Shown here in pieces: positions 46,427 through 57,015 of a DNA stretch of 64,000 nt. The DNA comes from Mycoplasmopsis fermentans PG18 (GTDB lineage: Bacteria; Bacillota_I; Bacilli_A; Mycoplasmatales; Metamycoplasmataceae). How positions within the stretch are numbered: position 1 is the first letter of the stretch; each line of letters opens with the position of its first letter. The notes below the pieces were generated by a model. The model ran no database searches, had not been told where the DNA came from, and saw nothing but the letters and a program-made list of their open reading frames with translations. The stretch covers positions 453,837 to 517,836 of the forward strand of contig NC_021002.1 of NCBI RefSeq assembly GCF_000209735.1. The letters are read 5' to 3'. The position numbers were made by a program, and so were the translations under genes.

Positions 46427-48343
46427 TTATCAGATTTTGACTCTTTTTTCAGGTGCTAAATACATCTTATCACTAGGTTTTGTTTTAAATGTTACATGAA
46501 ATTCATCTAAGTTTTTAGCTTGAATATTTGCTCTTAAATCCTTAGGCGCATGAACATCAGCAGCTAAAAGCATTTTAGCATATTCAGGTTTTTGTTTAGC
46601 TCTTCAAACTGTAGCTCAGTTTGTAAAGAATTCTTTTGATGAATGATTTAATTCTTTTTGACTAGCTTCTAATGCACATCTAATTCCACCAGCATCAGCA
46701 ATATTTTCAGATACAGTTAATTTACCATTACATTTACCAAATTCTGAATCTTGGCCTTCAAAAAGATCAACCATAGCTTGTGAAAGCTTATTGAATTTTT
46801 TGAAATCTTCATCTTTTCATCATGAATTTAAATTACCTTTTTCATCAAATTTAGCTCCATTATTATCAAAAGCATGTGAAATTTCGTGAGCAATAACAGC
46901 TCCAATTCCACCATAGTTAGCTGAAGAACTTTGGGTTAATGAGTAGAATGGTTTTGCTAAAATCCCAGCAGGGAAAACTATATGATTCATAAAAGGATTA
47001 TAGTAAGCATTCACTTCAGCAGGTGACATACCTCATAAATTTTTATTAATTGGTTGTTTGTATTGACTAAAGTTATATTCGCTTTCAATTGCATTAAGAT
47101 TTAATGCATTAACTACTAAATTACCTTCATGTTTATATGGAGTTATAACCATTAATTCATAAAAAGGTCTAAGTTCACTAGGATAGCCAACATGAACACC
47201 TAAAGCATTTAATTTAACAATGGCTTTATCTTTAGTTTCTTGTGAAAGTCAGCTGTTGTTTCTTAAACGGTCTTGATAAATTTTGATCATTTTTTGAACC
47301 ATATATTCAACATTTCTTTTAGCTTCAGGACCAAAATTTTCAAGTGCAAATCTTAAACCAAAAGGAATTTTAAAGTATGAATAAGCTAAGTAGAAAGCAC
47401 TTTTAGCTGCACTTGAAGCTTTATCAATTCCACTTACTGCACGGTTAAATTCTCCTGCAGTAATTCTAGTTTTATTGTCCAAAAGATTTGAAAATCTAAT
47501 TAAGTTTCTAAGATACATTCAGCATTTAAATGTTTCAAATGTTCTTGAGTTATATAAGCTATTTAAACCTTTCATAAATTTAGGATAAATTACAACAACT
47601 TTTTCGCTAACTTCTTGTTTAATTAATCTTTCTGCTATTTCTTTAAGATCAAAAACTTTTGAATGTTCATTAATTTCATCAATTGTAAAAGGATTATATA
47701 AAGAGGGATAGTCAGCACTTTCAACTGCACTCATTGTGTATTTAACTAATGAGTTATCAAATTCTAATGTATTAGAAATAATATCTTCAATTTTATTTTT
47801 ATCTTTAAAATAAGCAGCTAATAATTTTCTTGACATGTTTTTAAATACTTCTAAAAGCGGTTGTTTAGCTGGATGATTGTCATCATAATATGATTTTTCT
47901 GGCAAAATTAAACTTGGTCCACTAAAACCTAAAGTTTGTAATTCGGTATTTTTAAAATCTTGCATTACTTCAAAATCAAAAGGCAAGTGGAATTTTCTTA
48001 ATTGATAAAAATCAAAGTTTTCAATTAAATCATCTCATGATTGCATTTCTCAAATTTTATTTAAGTAAGGTTTAAGTGGTTTAACTTTAGATTTATTTCT
48101 AAAAGTAAAATCACTAGCCATTGAATAAAGATTTGTGAAGTTTAAAATTGCTCCAACTTCTAATTCACCTGCATCACGAGTTCTAACTAAATCACTAGCC
48201 ATCTTTCTTAAAATTCTTTCATTGCGGTTGTGAATTTCTAAAAATGCTCCTGTAGCACTTTTATCTCCAGGAATTTTTGCTTTTTCTAATCATTTTTGAT
48301 TGACTGCAAAATATAAATCATCTTTAATGTTATTTTTTTTCAT
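46427..48343 (-). CDS. pepO: M13-family (PepO/neprilysin-like) zinc metallopeptidase (638 aa)
   Basis: Oligopeptidase. The zinc motif [14 protein letters not shown] (HExxH) is followed by the second motif [13 protein letters not shown] (Glu zinc ligand). [18 protein letters not shown] is the conserved substrate-binding stretch, and the protein ends RVKIW, matching the usual conserved C-terminal Trp. No signal peptide or membrane anchor, so probably cytoplasmic or released. It can supply amino acids, including arginine, from peptides. At least eight UGA(Trp). Confidence 0.93.
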
Positions 48344-48409
48344 TAGTTTCTCCATTTCTATATCTAATATTATATTTAATAAAAGATTTTAATTAATATA
48401 TTTGCTTTA

Positions 48410-49090
48410 TTATTTTTCTTTGATATTAGCTAGCATATACAAACAAGCTGTTTCAGCACGTAAGATTGTTTTGCCTAATGAAGTAATTTTAATATTGTTT
48501 TCTTTAGCTAATTCTATTTCTTCAGGACTAAAACCACCTTCAGGTCCAACTATTAAAATTGAACTAGTTGGATAAGTGATAATGTTATTTTTTTGGTCTT
48601 GATTTTCATAAGCTAAGTACTTTTGCATAGTAGGATAAGTCTTAATAATTTCTTCTAAATTCATAATTTTAGTTAAATAAGGAATGATGTTTCTAAAGCT
48701 TTGTTCAGCTGCATTTTTAATGATTTCATTAAACCTATTTTGCTTACTGTTGAATTCATATTTTAAGATTTTTGCATCAGTATATTTAGAGGCAAAAGGA
48801 ATAATTGTAGTAACTCCTAATTCAGTAGCTTTTTGCAAAATTCATTCGAATCTTTTAATTTTAATAATTGGTGCAGCAAGAATAATTGGCTTATTAAATT
48901 CATGATTTATATCTAATTTTTCGATAATTAAAGCTTTATTATTTTCTAATTTGCACTTATAAAAAATGTCTTGATAGTTACATAAAAATTCATCTTTTTC
49001 AACACGTGCAACTTTGATGTGATTTAATATCTCTTTTGATAGTTCAAAATGATCTTGATCACTTTTTTTAGTAACAAAAAATCTATGCAT
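48410..49090 (-). CDS. rsmE: 16S rRNA m3U1498 methyltransferase RsmE (226 aa)
   Basis: SPOUT-class methyltransferase. N-terminal PUA-like part (MHRFFVTKK...ILNHIKVARVE), then WILQKATELGVTTIIPF, and the knotted SAM site: SILIVGPEGGFSPEEIEL and ITSLGKTILRAETA. Length and motifs are typical. One UGA(Trp). Confidence 0.93.
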
Positions 49091-49117
49091 TTTATTCCTT
49101 TCATTTAACTAAAACAA

Positions 49118-49128
49118 CTGTTTTAAAG
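49118..49128. repeat. Dispersed motif copy, extended AAAACAACTGTTTTAAAG
   Basis: One mismatch in the core; it shares the 5' extension AAAACAA with the copies at 5041 and 10143. It lies 28 nt upstream of rsmE. Confidence 0.5.
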
Positions 49129-49190
49129 CAATTTAAGTAAAATTATATTTTTAATTTTTAAATTAATTTATATTAATATTTTAGCAAAAA

Positions 49191-49218
49191 AATAAAAAGA
49201 GGATTAAGATAACCCCCT
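49191..49218 (-). terminator. Terminator after ftsZ
   Basis: AAGGGGGTTA and TAATCCTCTT pair (two G-T) around TCT. T-rich tail on the minus strand. Confidence 0.65.
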
Positions 49219-49254
49219 TCTTTTCTATTAATTTATAAAATACAACTTTAACTA

Positions 49255-50403
49255 TTAATGATTTTCATCAAAGAAATTTGGCATTACATCTTCATTTTCA
49301 TCTTCATAGTTTTGAGCAGTATAACTCATTATACGAGTATGATGTGATCCATTAATTTGTGTATATGTATTTTGCATATTTTGCTCATAATGTTCACTAA
49401 CATTTCTTTGCAATAATTTTGGTACCGCATAAGTATTTGTTGAAACATTTGCATTAAGATTTGAAGCAATAATACTAATTCTGAATATTTCTTCACGATC
49501 TTGAGTATCGATATATTGAAGTCCGATAAAAGTTTGAGCTTCAAGGTTATTTGCTAAATACTCATCAATTCGATTTTTTGCTGTTTCAATGTCATCTAAA
49601 CTTGCTCTTTTATCACACTGAAATAAAATAGCAACTTTTTGACAATTTTTAATTTCACTTTGAAAAAGTGGAGTCATTAAAGCATCATCAACTGCTTTAA
49701 TAGCTCGGTCTTTGCCAAAGCCATTACCAATTCCTATAATTGTTTCTTTTCCATCTAATAAAACTTGACGTAAATCATTGAAATCTAAATTAATAAACCC
49801 AGTTTCAAAGATAATATCACGAATTATTTTGATTGAATTTTTCAATGTATAGTTAGAAACTTTAAAAGCTTCTTGAACTGGTAAGTTTCTGTAATTTTCA
49901 ACCAATTTTTGGTTTGAAATTACAATATAACTATCAACAACTTCACTTAATTTTTTCAAGCCTTCTTGAGCAATTAAGCTTTTATGTTTTCCTTCAATTA
50001 ATTCAAAAGGAGTGGTTACTACTGCCACTGTCAAAATGCCCATCTTTTTGGCAGCTTCGGCAATCACTGGTGCTGCTCCAGTTCCTGTTCCGCCGCCTAA
50101 GCCAGCTGAAATAATAACAATATCTGTGTTTTCTAATGATTTTTGAATTTCTTTAATGCTTTCTAGTGCGCACTCACGTCCTACTTTAGGGTCCCCACCA
50201 GCACCAAAGCCTCTGGTAGAATCACCTAAAAGTATTTTATTTGGACATAAGCTTTTAACCAAATCTTGACGATCTGAGTTAGCAACTAGTAATTCAACAT
50301 TTGGCAAGTTTTCATCAAGCATCAAGTTAATGGCGTTATTACCTGCACCACCAACACCAATGACTTTTAGTTTAACTTCCAAATCTTCAGCATTTAAGTC
50401 CAT
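49255..50403 (-). CDS. ftsZ: Cell division protein FtsZ (382 aa)
   Basis: Tubulin-like GTPase. [16 protein letters not shown], the GTP signature [17 protein letters not shown], and [12 protein letters not shown] and [13 protein letters not shown] (T7 loop). It has a variable Asn/Thr-rich tail and ends in an acidic stretch ([16 protein letters not shown]). Start ATG at 50403 lies 7 nt after AAGGAGG. Last gene of the mraZ-rsmH-FtsA-like-ftsZ cluster. Confidence 0.97.
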   Translation of the reverse strand: MDLNAEDLEVKLKVIGVGGAGNNAINLMLDENLPNVELLVANSDRQDLVKSLCPNKILLGDSTRGFGAGGDPKVGRECALESIKEIQKSLENTDIVIISAGLGGGTGTGAAPVIAEAAKKMGILTVAVVTTPFELIEGKHKSLIAQEGLKKLSEVVDSYIVISNQKLVENYRNLPVQEAFKVSNYTLKNSIKIIRDIIFETGFINLDFNDLRQVLLDGKETIIGIGNGFGKDRAIKAVDDALMTPLFQSEIKNCQKVAILFQCDKRASLDDIETAKNRIDEYLANNLEAQTFIGLQYIDTQDREEIFRISIIASNLNANVSTNTYAVPKLLQRNVSEHYEQNMQNTYTQINGSHHTRIMSYTAQNYEDENEDVMPNFFDENH

Positions 50404-50439
50404 AGGCAACCTCCTTATATTGTTTTATTTAATTTTGTC

Positions 50440-51621
50440 TTATTTTTGAGCTCTTTGTGATGGCAATATTCATGAGAATAATTTGTTTCAAAAACTTTTT
50501 GGTTTGTATTCTGGTAAATTATTCAAAGTATTAACCATGTCTTCACAATTGATTTTTTCAGGATTTAGTAAATTAATAATGCCTAAAAGGCTATTAGGTA
50601 TATTGAATAAAGTTGAGACGTTATCGTCTAGAATTGCAACATTCATTTCGGGATATAATTTGTTAAAACGATCCATAAAGATTTCTGAGTTTTTGCAGTT
50701 TAAAACCAACTCATCAACTTTTTGATTATTTTGGTCTAAAAACGCTTTAACTTTATGAATAGCTTGGTCAAATAAAGAAATCACTAGTCTATAAGCTTTA
50801 TAGCCTTCAGTTTCATCATTTAAAACTTGGTAAACTTTTCAATTAGCTACCACAGCTTCAAGTAACAAAATTGTATCTTCTTTACTTTTATTTAATTCTT
50901 TTGATAAATAATTAACAAAGTTTTTAAAGTCAATGTTAGATTTTTCATAGAAAAATGTTTTAGCATTCATAGAGCCATTTACTACTAGTGCATTTCAGTC
51001 AAAGTGGAATAAGTATTTAGCTTTATCTTTTTCTTCTAAATTTGCACTAAGAGCTTGAGATTCTAAAAGTAAAGCATCAAGTTTCAAATTACATTCTTTA
51101 ATAATGTTAATAATTTTTGCAAGTCAAGTATCTTTTGTAATAACAAAAAGTCCTTGATTAATATTTAATTTTAGAGCTTGTTTGTTTCAAGGAAAAGTAC
51201 TGTAGCTTTTAACAACATCATTGTTAATTGTTTCATATAAATATATGTTTGAATTAATCAATTCGTATGTTGAACTTTCTTTTTGTTCTTCAAGTTTATT
51301 TTTAACTTCTTTTCATACTTGTTGATCAACTGTATTACTTGGAACATCAAAAGTCAAAGTTTGGTTAACAAATTTTAAACTTTTGTATAAACTATCTTTA
51401 ACTATAAAAGAATATTTAACTACATCATTTTTCTTGGTAGCAACTTTAGATTTCAAATATTTTTTGAAATTCGTAATAAATTCTTTAATCTTATTCGCTT
51501 CAAAGTTTTTGGTTTCTAGATATGTTTGAAAAACTGGAAAATATTTAGAATTAATATCTTCCACTACTGTCACATCAAGTCTAGTTTTTTTAAGAAAGAA
51601 ATTTACATAAATTTTTTTCAT
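50440..51621 (-). CDS. FtsA-like/dcw-cluster protein (393 aa)
   Basis: Occupies the ftsA position between rsmH and ftsZ. Sequence is highly diverged: no clear actin-family phosphate loops. However the C-terminus SFWNKLFSWILPSQRAQK looks like the amphipathic membrane-targeting helix of FtsA, and 'YLFHFDWNALVVNG' could correspond to the phosphate-2 region. The ATG at 51621 is preferred, since GGAGGT stands before it and after the earlier in-frame ATG. It may tether FtsZ to the membrane; this is inference. Confidence 0.65.
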
Positions 51622-51670
51622 AATTACCTCCAAAATAGTCTTTTTAGCAAAAAAAGATAGATTAAAAAAA

Positions 51671-52576
51671 TTAAAAGCATTTTTTCAAAACTCTTAACTT
51701 GGCGCTACGAGAGCGTTTATTAAGTTCTAACTCATTATTGGTTGGAAGAAATACTTTTACTTTATATTGCTTCTCTTCATTAATTGGCATTTTTGCTGGT
51801 AATTTACTTTTAATTAGTGAACCAAAAAAATGTTTAACAATGCTGTCTTCCAATGAATGAAAAGTTATAACGGCTAAAGAAGTATTAGGTTTTAATAGTT
51901 CAATAGCATCTTGTAACATTTGCTTAAGGGAATCAAATTCATTATTAACTTCAATACGGATAGCTTGGAACACTGCTTTATTAGGATTTTTTAGTTTCAC
52001 TAATTTTGCAGGATAAGCATCTCGCACTACTTGAGCTAATTCCAAAGTGGTAGTTATTGGCCGCTTACTAATGATGGCCTTCGCAACCTGACGAGCAAGT
52101 TTTACCTCAGCGTAGTTTCTTAATAATTGTTCCAATTGACTTTCACTATAATTATTAACTACATAGTAGGCATCAAGCTTTTGACTTTGATCCATGCGCA
52201 TGTCAAGACGTGCATTTTTGTTATAAGAGAAACCTCGTTCATCATTATCAACTTGTGGACTGCTAATACCTAAATCAGCAATGATTCCATCTACTTGGCT
52301 AATGTTCAATTTATCTAATTCACTTTTTATATTTTTGAAGTCAGAATGAATTAGTTGAAAATTAGTTGATTTTATTTGGCTGAGACGTTTGCGACTTTCT
52401 TCTATCGCAAAAGTGTCCTTATCAAAAGCAATCAAACGACCAGTGTCAAGTCTCTTTAAAATCTCGCTAGAATGTCCACCCATGCCCAAAGTTAAATCAA
52501 CATAAATACCATCTGGTTTTATATTAAGGGCATCAATAGACTCTTGCAGTAAAACAGAAAAGTGTTGATTCTCCAT
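51671..52576 (-). CDS. rsmH: 16S rRNA m4C1402 methyltransferase RsmH (301 aa)
   Basis: Methylates the ribosomal decoding site. FSVLLQESIDAL start, SAM motif YVDLTLGMGGHSSEIL, DGIIADLGISSPQVDNDERGF, RSRSAKLRVLKK at the end. Start ATG (52576) chosen one base after the mraZ stop and matching the family N-terminus; longer in-frame extensions overlap mraZ. Confidence 0.96.
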   Translation of the reverse strand: MENQHFSVLLQESIDALNIKPDGIYVDLTLGMGGHSSEILKRLDTGRLIAFDKDTFAIEESRKRLSQIKSTNFQLIHSDFKNIKSELDKLNISQVDGIIADLGISSPQVDNDERGFSYNKNARLDMRMDQSQKLDAYYVVNNYSESQLEQLLRNYAEVKLARQVAKAIISKRPITTTLELAQVVRDAYPAKLVKLKNPNKAVFQAIRIEVNNEFDSLKQMLQDAIELLKPNTSLAVITFHSLEDSIVKHFFGSLIKSKLPAKMPINEEKQYKVKVFLPTNNELELNKRSRSAKLRVLKKCF

Positions 52577-52577
52577 T

Positions 52578-53012
52578 TTATTTACCACTTCTTTCAAGAA
52601 TTTTTTGTGCTGCTGAAGATATGTCACTGTCATTAAAGTTTTGACAATATTGATCAAATTTTTCGCTGCCTCAAAGTTCTACAAGATTACCTGAGGCTAC
52701 AAAAATGGCTTCTTTTTGGATAGCAGCTTTGTCGAGGAATTGTTTTGGAACAACGAAACGTCCTTGGTTGTCAAGTTCAATTTCTTGAGTATTGCTCAAT
52801 CAAAATCTTCTAACAAAACGAGCATTTGTATCAAAAGAGTTTTGTTGATTTAGAACTTCAACGAATTTATTGAATTCTTTTTCGCTTCTAATTTCAACAA
52901 TGCCTTCAAGTCCGACAGTTAAATAAATTTTGCTTCCTAAATCGTCACGCAATTTAGATGGTAAAGCTAATCTTTTTTTGTCGTCAATGTTTCTTTTGTA
53001 TTGTCCAAACAT
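52578..53012 (-). CDS. mraZ: Transcriptional regulator MraZ (144 aa)
   Basis: AbrB-like double-domain DNA-binding protein that controls the division cluster. Two repeats: 'MFGQYKRNIDDKKRLALPSKLRD' and 'TQEIELDNQGRFVVPKQFLD', each with the DxxGR-type motif. The start ATG follows GGAAGGAAG. Its own operator (four decamers) overlaps the start region. First gene of the cluster. Confidence 0.95.
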
Positions 53013-53050
53013 TTTCCACTTCCTTCCACTATCCACCACTATTTTACACT
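53011..53050 (-). promoter_or_regulatory. MraZ operator: four AGTG decamers, 10-bp period
   Basis: On the minus strand AGTGTAAAAT, AGTGGTGGAT, AGTGGAAGGA and AGTGGAAAAT follow each other with exactly 10-bp spacing and end at the mraZ start codon. A TATAGT -10 element lies just upstream (about 53052). Repeated (A)AGTG boxes are the known MraZ binding sites, so this is an autoregulatory operator. Confidence 0.85.
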
Positions 53051-53139
53051 ATATTAAATACATGTGCAAGAAAATATTTGAATTTTTTCATTAATTTAAA
53101 CAGCTTTTGCAAGCAACTTTTGAAGGGGCTATAACTAAA

Positions 53140-53179
53140 AAATGCGTTTTTCAGCGAATGTTCGCTGAAAAACGCATTT
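53140..53179. terminator. 19-bp perfect hairpin
   Basis: AAATGCGTTTTTCAGCGAA at 53140-53158 and its exact complement at 53161-53179 with only TG between. On the minus strand T runs follow, so it ends the ktrA transcript ahead of the mraZ promoter. Confidence 0.85.
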
Positions 53180-53255
53180 ATCGAGTATAAAACCTTCAAA
53201 AATTTTGTGAAAATTAGGCAAAAAATTATTTTTTAGAATATGTGGAGGACTTTCC

Positions 53256-53933
53256 CTAGTCTTCGACATTTAAGAAACCAAAAGCATTGGTTACATCTTC
53301 AACCTTACCTAGAATTGTAATAAGATCACTTTTTTGTAAAACAGTTACCCCAGTAGGTAAAATACTTTCAGTTCCTCTCTTAATTAAAACAACTGAAATT
53401 CCTAAGTTAAAGAATTTTAATTCTTTGATTGGTTTATTGATTAATTTTGGATTATTTAAAATAGTAGTACCCATAACGAAGCCATCGCCAATTTCTTGTA
53501 ATGTTTGAGAATAACGGCTAAAATTTGGATTAGCTGCTAAAAGAGCAGTACGAACACCGGCTTCATATTCAGGTCTAACAATAACATTAACTCCAATTTG
53601 TTTTAATACACGTGCATGTCTTTTACTTGTTGCACGAGCAATAATATTATTAACTTTTAATTCGAGTAAAGCAGCCACAATTTCAATATTATCAGGAACA
53701 GCAACAACAACAGTTCCAATTTCTTGAAGATTAAGTGCTCTTAAAGCTTTCATATCACCTGCATCAGCAATAACAACTTTTTGTGCTAAATCATCATATG
53801 ATTTTAAAACTTCTTCATCTTTATCTATTAATAATAAAGGACAATTCATTTTAGCAAGTTGGCTTACAACCGCACTACCAAAACGCCCTGTTCCAATAAC
53901 ACAGATATATTCATTTTTTCTTTTACGAGGCAT
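53256..53933 (-). CDS. ktrA: Potassium uptake protein KtrA/TrkA, RCK subunit (225 aa)
   Basis: Cytoplasmic nucleotide-binding regulator of the Ktr potassium channel. Rossmann motif VIGTGRFGSAVVSQL, the acidic LLIDKDEEVL, VVIADAGD and 'VVAVPDNIEIVAALLEL', then a C-terminal TrkA-C domain. It is transcribed away from the membrane subunit ktrB, with a shared 180-nt promoter region. Confidence 0.93.
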   Translation of the reverse strand: MPRKRKNEYICVIGTGRFGSAVVSQLAKMNCPLLLIDKDEEVLKSYDDLAQKVVIADAGDMKALRALNLQEIGTVVVAVPDNIEIVAALLELKVNNIIARATSKRHARVLKQIGVNVIVRPEYEAGVRTALLAANPNFSRYSQTLQEIGDGFVMGTTILNNPKLINKPIKELKFFNLGISVVLIKRGTESILPTGVTVLQKSDLITILGKVEDVTNAFGFLNVED

Positions 53934-54115
53934 AATTTACTCCTTTGTGTTTTTATTAACTTATGCTATAAATTATAAAAGATTTTTATTTTTTTATAAC
54001 TAATATTTTAACTCCAAAAATTTGGCAAACTTTTTTAAATAAAAAAGAAAATAGTGCTCTATTTATTAATAATAAATAAATTTCATAATTTTAAAATTAA
54101 GTTAAAATATATGTT

Positions 54116-55656
54116 ATGAAAAATTCAAAAATTGCCGCTTGATGAAGAAAAAGCAAAATTAGACAATTTTTTGCAAACTATAGAGTTTGAAGATTAAATA
54201 TCACCAAAGTTAAATACATCTTTTTAGCTTATCTTCTTACTGTTATTATTGCAACACTTTTCCTTTTAAGTCCTTGAACTCATAAAGATAGTAGTGTTAA
54301 AGTTAGTTTTTGAGATGCTCTTTTTACAACATCTAGTGCTTTCAGTGATACAGGCTTAGTCACTAAGACAACCTATAATACTTGAAATATGTTTGGACAA
54401 GCAATAATTGCAATCCTGATCTTTTTAGGAGGATTAGGTATTTTTGCCTTAAGAATTTTCTTGATTAATTTAATCTTTTTTAAACGTAGAAATTCTTTAA
54501 GTGAGCTTGAAGTTGTGTCACATGAAAGAGGCAGCGGTGATAGTGGTCAAACTAAAAAATTAATTATGGACTCAATTGGAACCTTATTAATTATTTGAAT
54601 AATTTTTAGTTTTGGTTTAACTTTCTATTTCTATTATAATGAACCAAAAGCTTATAGCGATTTTGATAAATATGGAGATTATATTTCACCTTATAAAAAT
54701 TGGGGCCTAAGTTTTAGATATGGTTTCTTCCATTGTATTAGTGCCTTAAATAATGCAGGCTTTGACATTATTGGTAAAAATTCACTTATGCCTTACTACC
54801 ACAATATTGGATTACAAATTATTTTCTTGACTCTTTTAATAATTGGTGGTTTAGGTTATCCTGTAATTCATGATATTTTAAACTTCTTTAGATTCTTAAT
54901 CAAATACAAAGGTAAAAGAAGATATCAATGAAGACTATTTACAAAAATTAGTTTATAACTTACTTTGTCACAACTTTAGTAGCCTTTATCTTAATTATTT
55001 CCTTTGAAGGTACTTTTAAAAATGATAATTATTTTTGAAGAAGTGATGATAAGAATTTAGGCAATAAATGAGAAAAAGCTTGAGCATTATTATTTACAAC
55101 TTTTTCAACTAGATCAGCAGGATTTTCAACTATTAATTTTAGTAAACTAACCTCTACTTCATTAATCATTTGTTCAATTTTAATGTTCATTGGTGCTGCT
55201 CCAGCTTCAACTGGTGGCGGTATTAGAACTACCACTATGGCAATATTATTCTTATCATTATTCTCAAAAATTATGGGTCGACCAAGTGTTAGAGCTTTTA
55301 GAAGAAGAATTGATGATGAAACAGTTAGAATGTCATCAATAGTTTTCTCAATTAGTATTTTCTTAATAATATTTATTTCATTTATTACCATGTCAAGTTT
55401 AAACAATTACAGTGGACAAATCGATTCAAACAAATATAATTTCATTCATATTTTCTTTGAAGTTAACTCAGCATTTGGAACTACAGGATTAACTTGTGGT
55501 ATTACTGATAAATTAAATAATGCTTCAAAAGTTTTCTTAAGTATATTGATGTTCATTGGACAATTTGGTATTAGTAGCACAATATTAGTTTGAGGTAAAA
55601 AGAAAAATTATTCTAACAAATATGAATATATTTCAGAGCCTGTAGCAATTGGATAA
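54116..55656 (+). pseudogene. ktrB: Potassium channel subunit KtrB/TrkH with frameshift
   Basis: Membrane subunit of Ktr. All four pore loops are present: TTSSAFSDTGL, ISALNNAGFD, TTFSTRSAGFST and NSAFGTTGL. At 54950-54958 the first frame reads AGT TTA TAA and stops, while the rest continues in another frame (TYFVTTLVAFILII...). One extra T in the short T run would give AGT TTT ATA ACT and restore an open frame of 513 codons. So there is either a real 1-bp deletion, a slippery tract or a sequence error. If real, KtrA has no partner here. Confidence 0.85.
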
Positions 55657-55660
55657 AATT

Positions 55661-56113
55661 ATGCAAAATAATAATTTATTAGATTTAGGAATAAAAACAG
55701 AAAAACTTGAAAGATGAGCAAGCTATAGCACAAATAAAAAATATAGAATATTAGTTTCAGTTTTTTCAACCTTTTTATTACTAACAATAGTTTTATGTTT
55801 AATCTTTATTTTTATCTTTAAACATGAAACTAAAGTCTTAATTTCTTTAAGTATTGTTGCTTCAATAGCTTTAATAATTTGATTCTTATTTTTAGCTCCT
55901 TTTACTTACTTAATGATCACTTCATTTTGAACCTATAGAGCTATAAAACAGCCAGATAAACCAATTTATAGAAATTATAAAGAAGCTAATTGGTGAATTA
56001 AAATACAATTAAATTATGCTAATTTTGGCTTTAAAATATTTAACAAGAAAGCTTTGCATTTAACTAAAGAAGAATACAAGCTTTTTGTCAATTTTTACAT
56101 GAATGTAAAATAA
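55661..56113 (+). CDS. Two-helix membrane protein (150 aa)
   Basis: Begins 4 nt after ktrB. Two membrane segments at about 30-52 (LVSVFSTFLLLTIVLCLIFI) and 58-83, followed by a soluble basic tail with NWWIKIQ. Five Trp are UGA and one is UGG, a rare case here. The codons for A-I-K-Q contain the only exact copy of CTATAAAACAG that lies inside a gene (55941-55951). Family unknown. Confidence 0.7.
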
Positions 56114-56141
56114 TAGTTTTTATATTTTGCATTCTTTTTTA

Positions 56142-56147
56142 TATAAT
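56142..56147 (+). promoter_or_regulatory. -10 element upstream of rpiR
   Basis: TATAAT only 9 nt before an ATG at 56157, with no Shine-Dalgarno, so the mRNA may be leaderless. Confidence 0.5.
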
Positions 56148-56191
56148 CTAATTATTATGAAATTAAATTTATTTGCGTCTGAATACAAATC

Positions 56192-56986
56192 ATGACAAAT
56201 GCTGAACAAAAAATTATTGATTATATCAATGAAAATCCTAATGAGTTTGCAGAAAACTCAATTGAAAAAAATGCTGTCGAGACTTTTGCAAGTACAGCCG
56301 TTTTATCTAGAATTTACAAAAAATTAGGATTTTCAAGTTATAAGGATATGCAATTTTATGTTAAGTATAATTATTTGTCAAATTTAAAAATACCGAAAGA
56401 ATTACTAGATAATTCTATTTATAAAATAGCTAAAACTTATATGGAAGCTATTAATTTAACAAGCAAATATTTAGATATAAAAGAAATTGATTATATTTGT
56501 GAAGAAATAAACAAAAGCAAACTGGTTTATTGTTTTGGAATTGGTTCAAGTTCAATCAGTGCTAAAGAATTAAGCTTGAACATTGAAAAATTTGATTACT
56601 ACAGTGTCTTCCATAATGATTTTCATAACTTCTTAATTTCTTTATATAGTCATGAATTAAAAGAAAATAAACCACCTGTTATTTTGTTTTCTAAAAGTGG
56701 TAAAACAAATGAGATTTTGTTTTTATGTGAAACATTATTAGAACACAAATTTCCATTTTTATTAATAACTGCAAATAGATCACTTAAAAATAAATATCCT
56801 CACGTTTTATTGCATGAAACAATTGAACAAAAAGAAAGATATCATGCTTTAAGTTCAAAAATTGTTCAACAATATATAGCTGATATTATTGCAGATCATT
56901 TAATTTCAAACAGTCCAAACAAATTAAATCGTAAGAATTGATTAAAGATGATTAATGAATGAAATAATTTAAAAAAACACGATTAG
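56192..56986 (+). CDS. RpiR-family transcriptional regulator (264 aa)
   Basis: N-terminal helix-turn-helix (TNAEQKIIDYINENP...STAVLSRIYKKLGFSSYKDMQ) and C-terminal SIS sugar-isomerase domain (VYCFGIGSSSISAKEL, ILFSKSGKTNEILFL). Binds a phosphosugar and probably regulates the convergent nanE/PTS operon. The start is uncertain: ATG 56192 has no Shine-Dalgarno, and the leaderless-looking ATG at 56157 is in another frame (MKLNLFASEYKS) that would need a one-base shift to join. Ends past two UGA(Trp) codons. Confidence 0.85.
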
Positions 56987-57011
56987 CATAATCTTACTAA
57001 CGTGTTTTTTT
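56971..57011. terminator. Bidirectional terminator
   Basis: AAAAAAACACG/CGTGTTTTTTT, an 11-bp stem with a 19-nt loop, between convergent rpiR and nanE. Confidence 0.8.
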
Positions 57012-57015
57012 ATCA

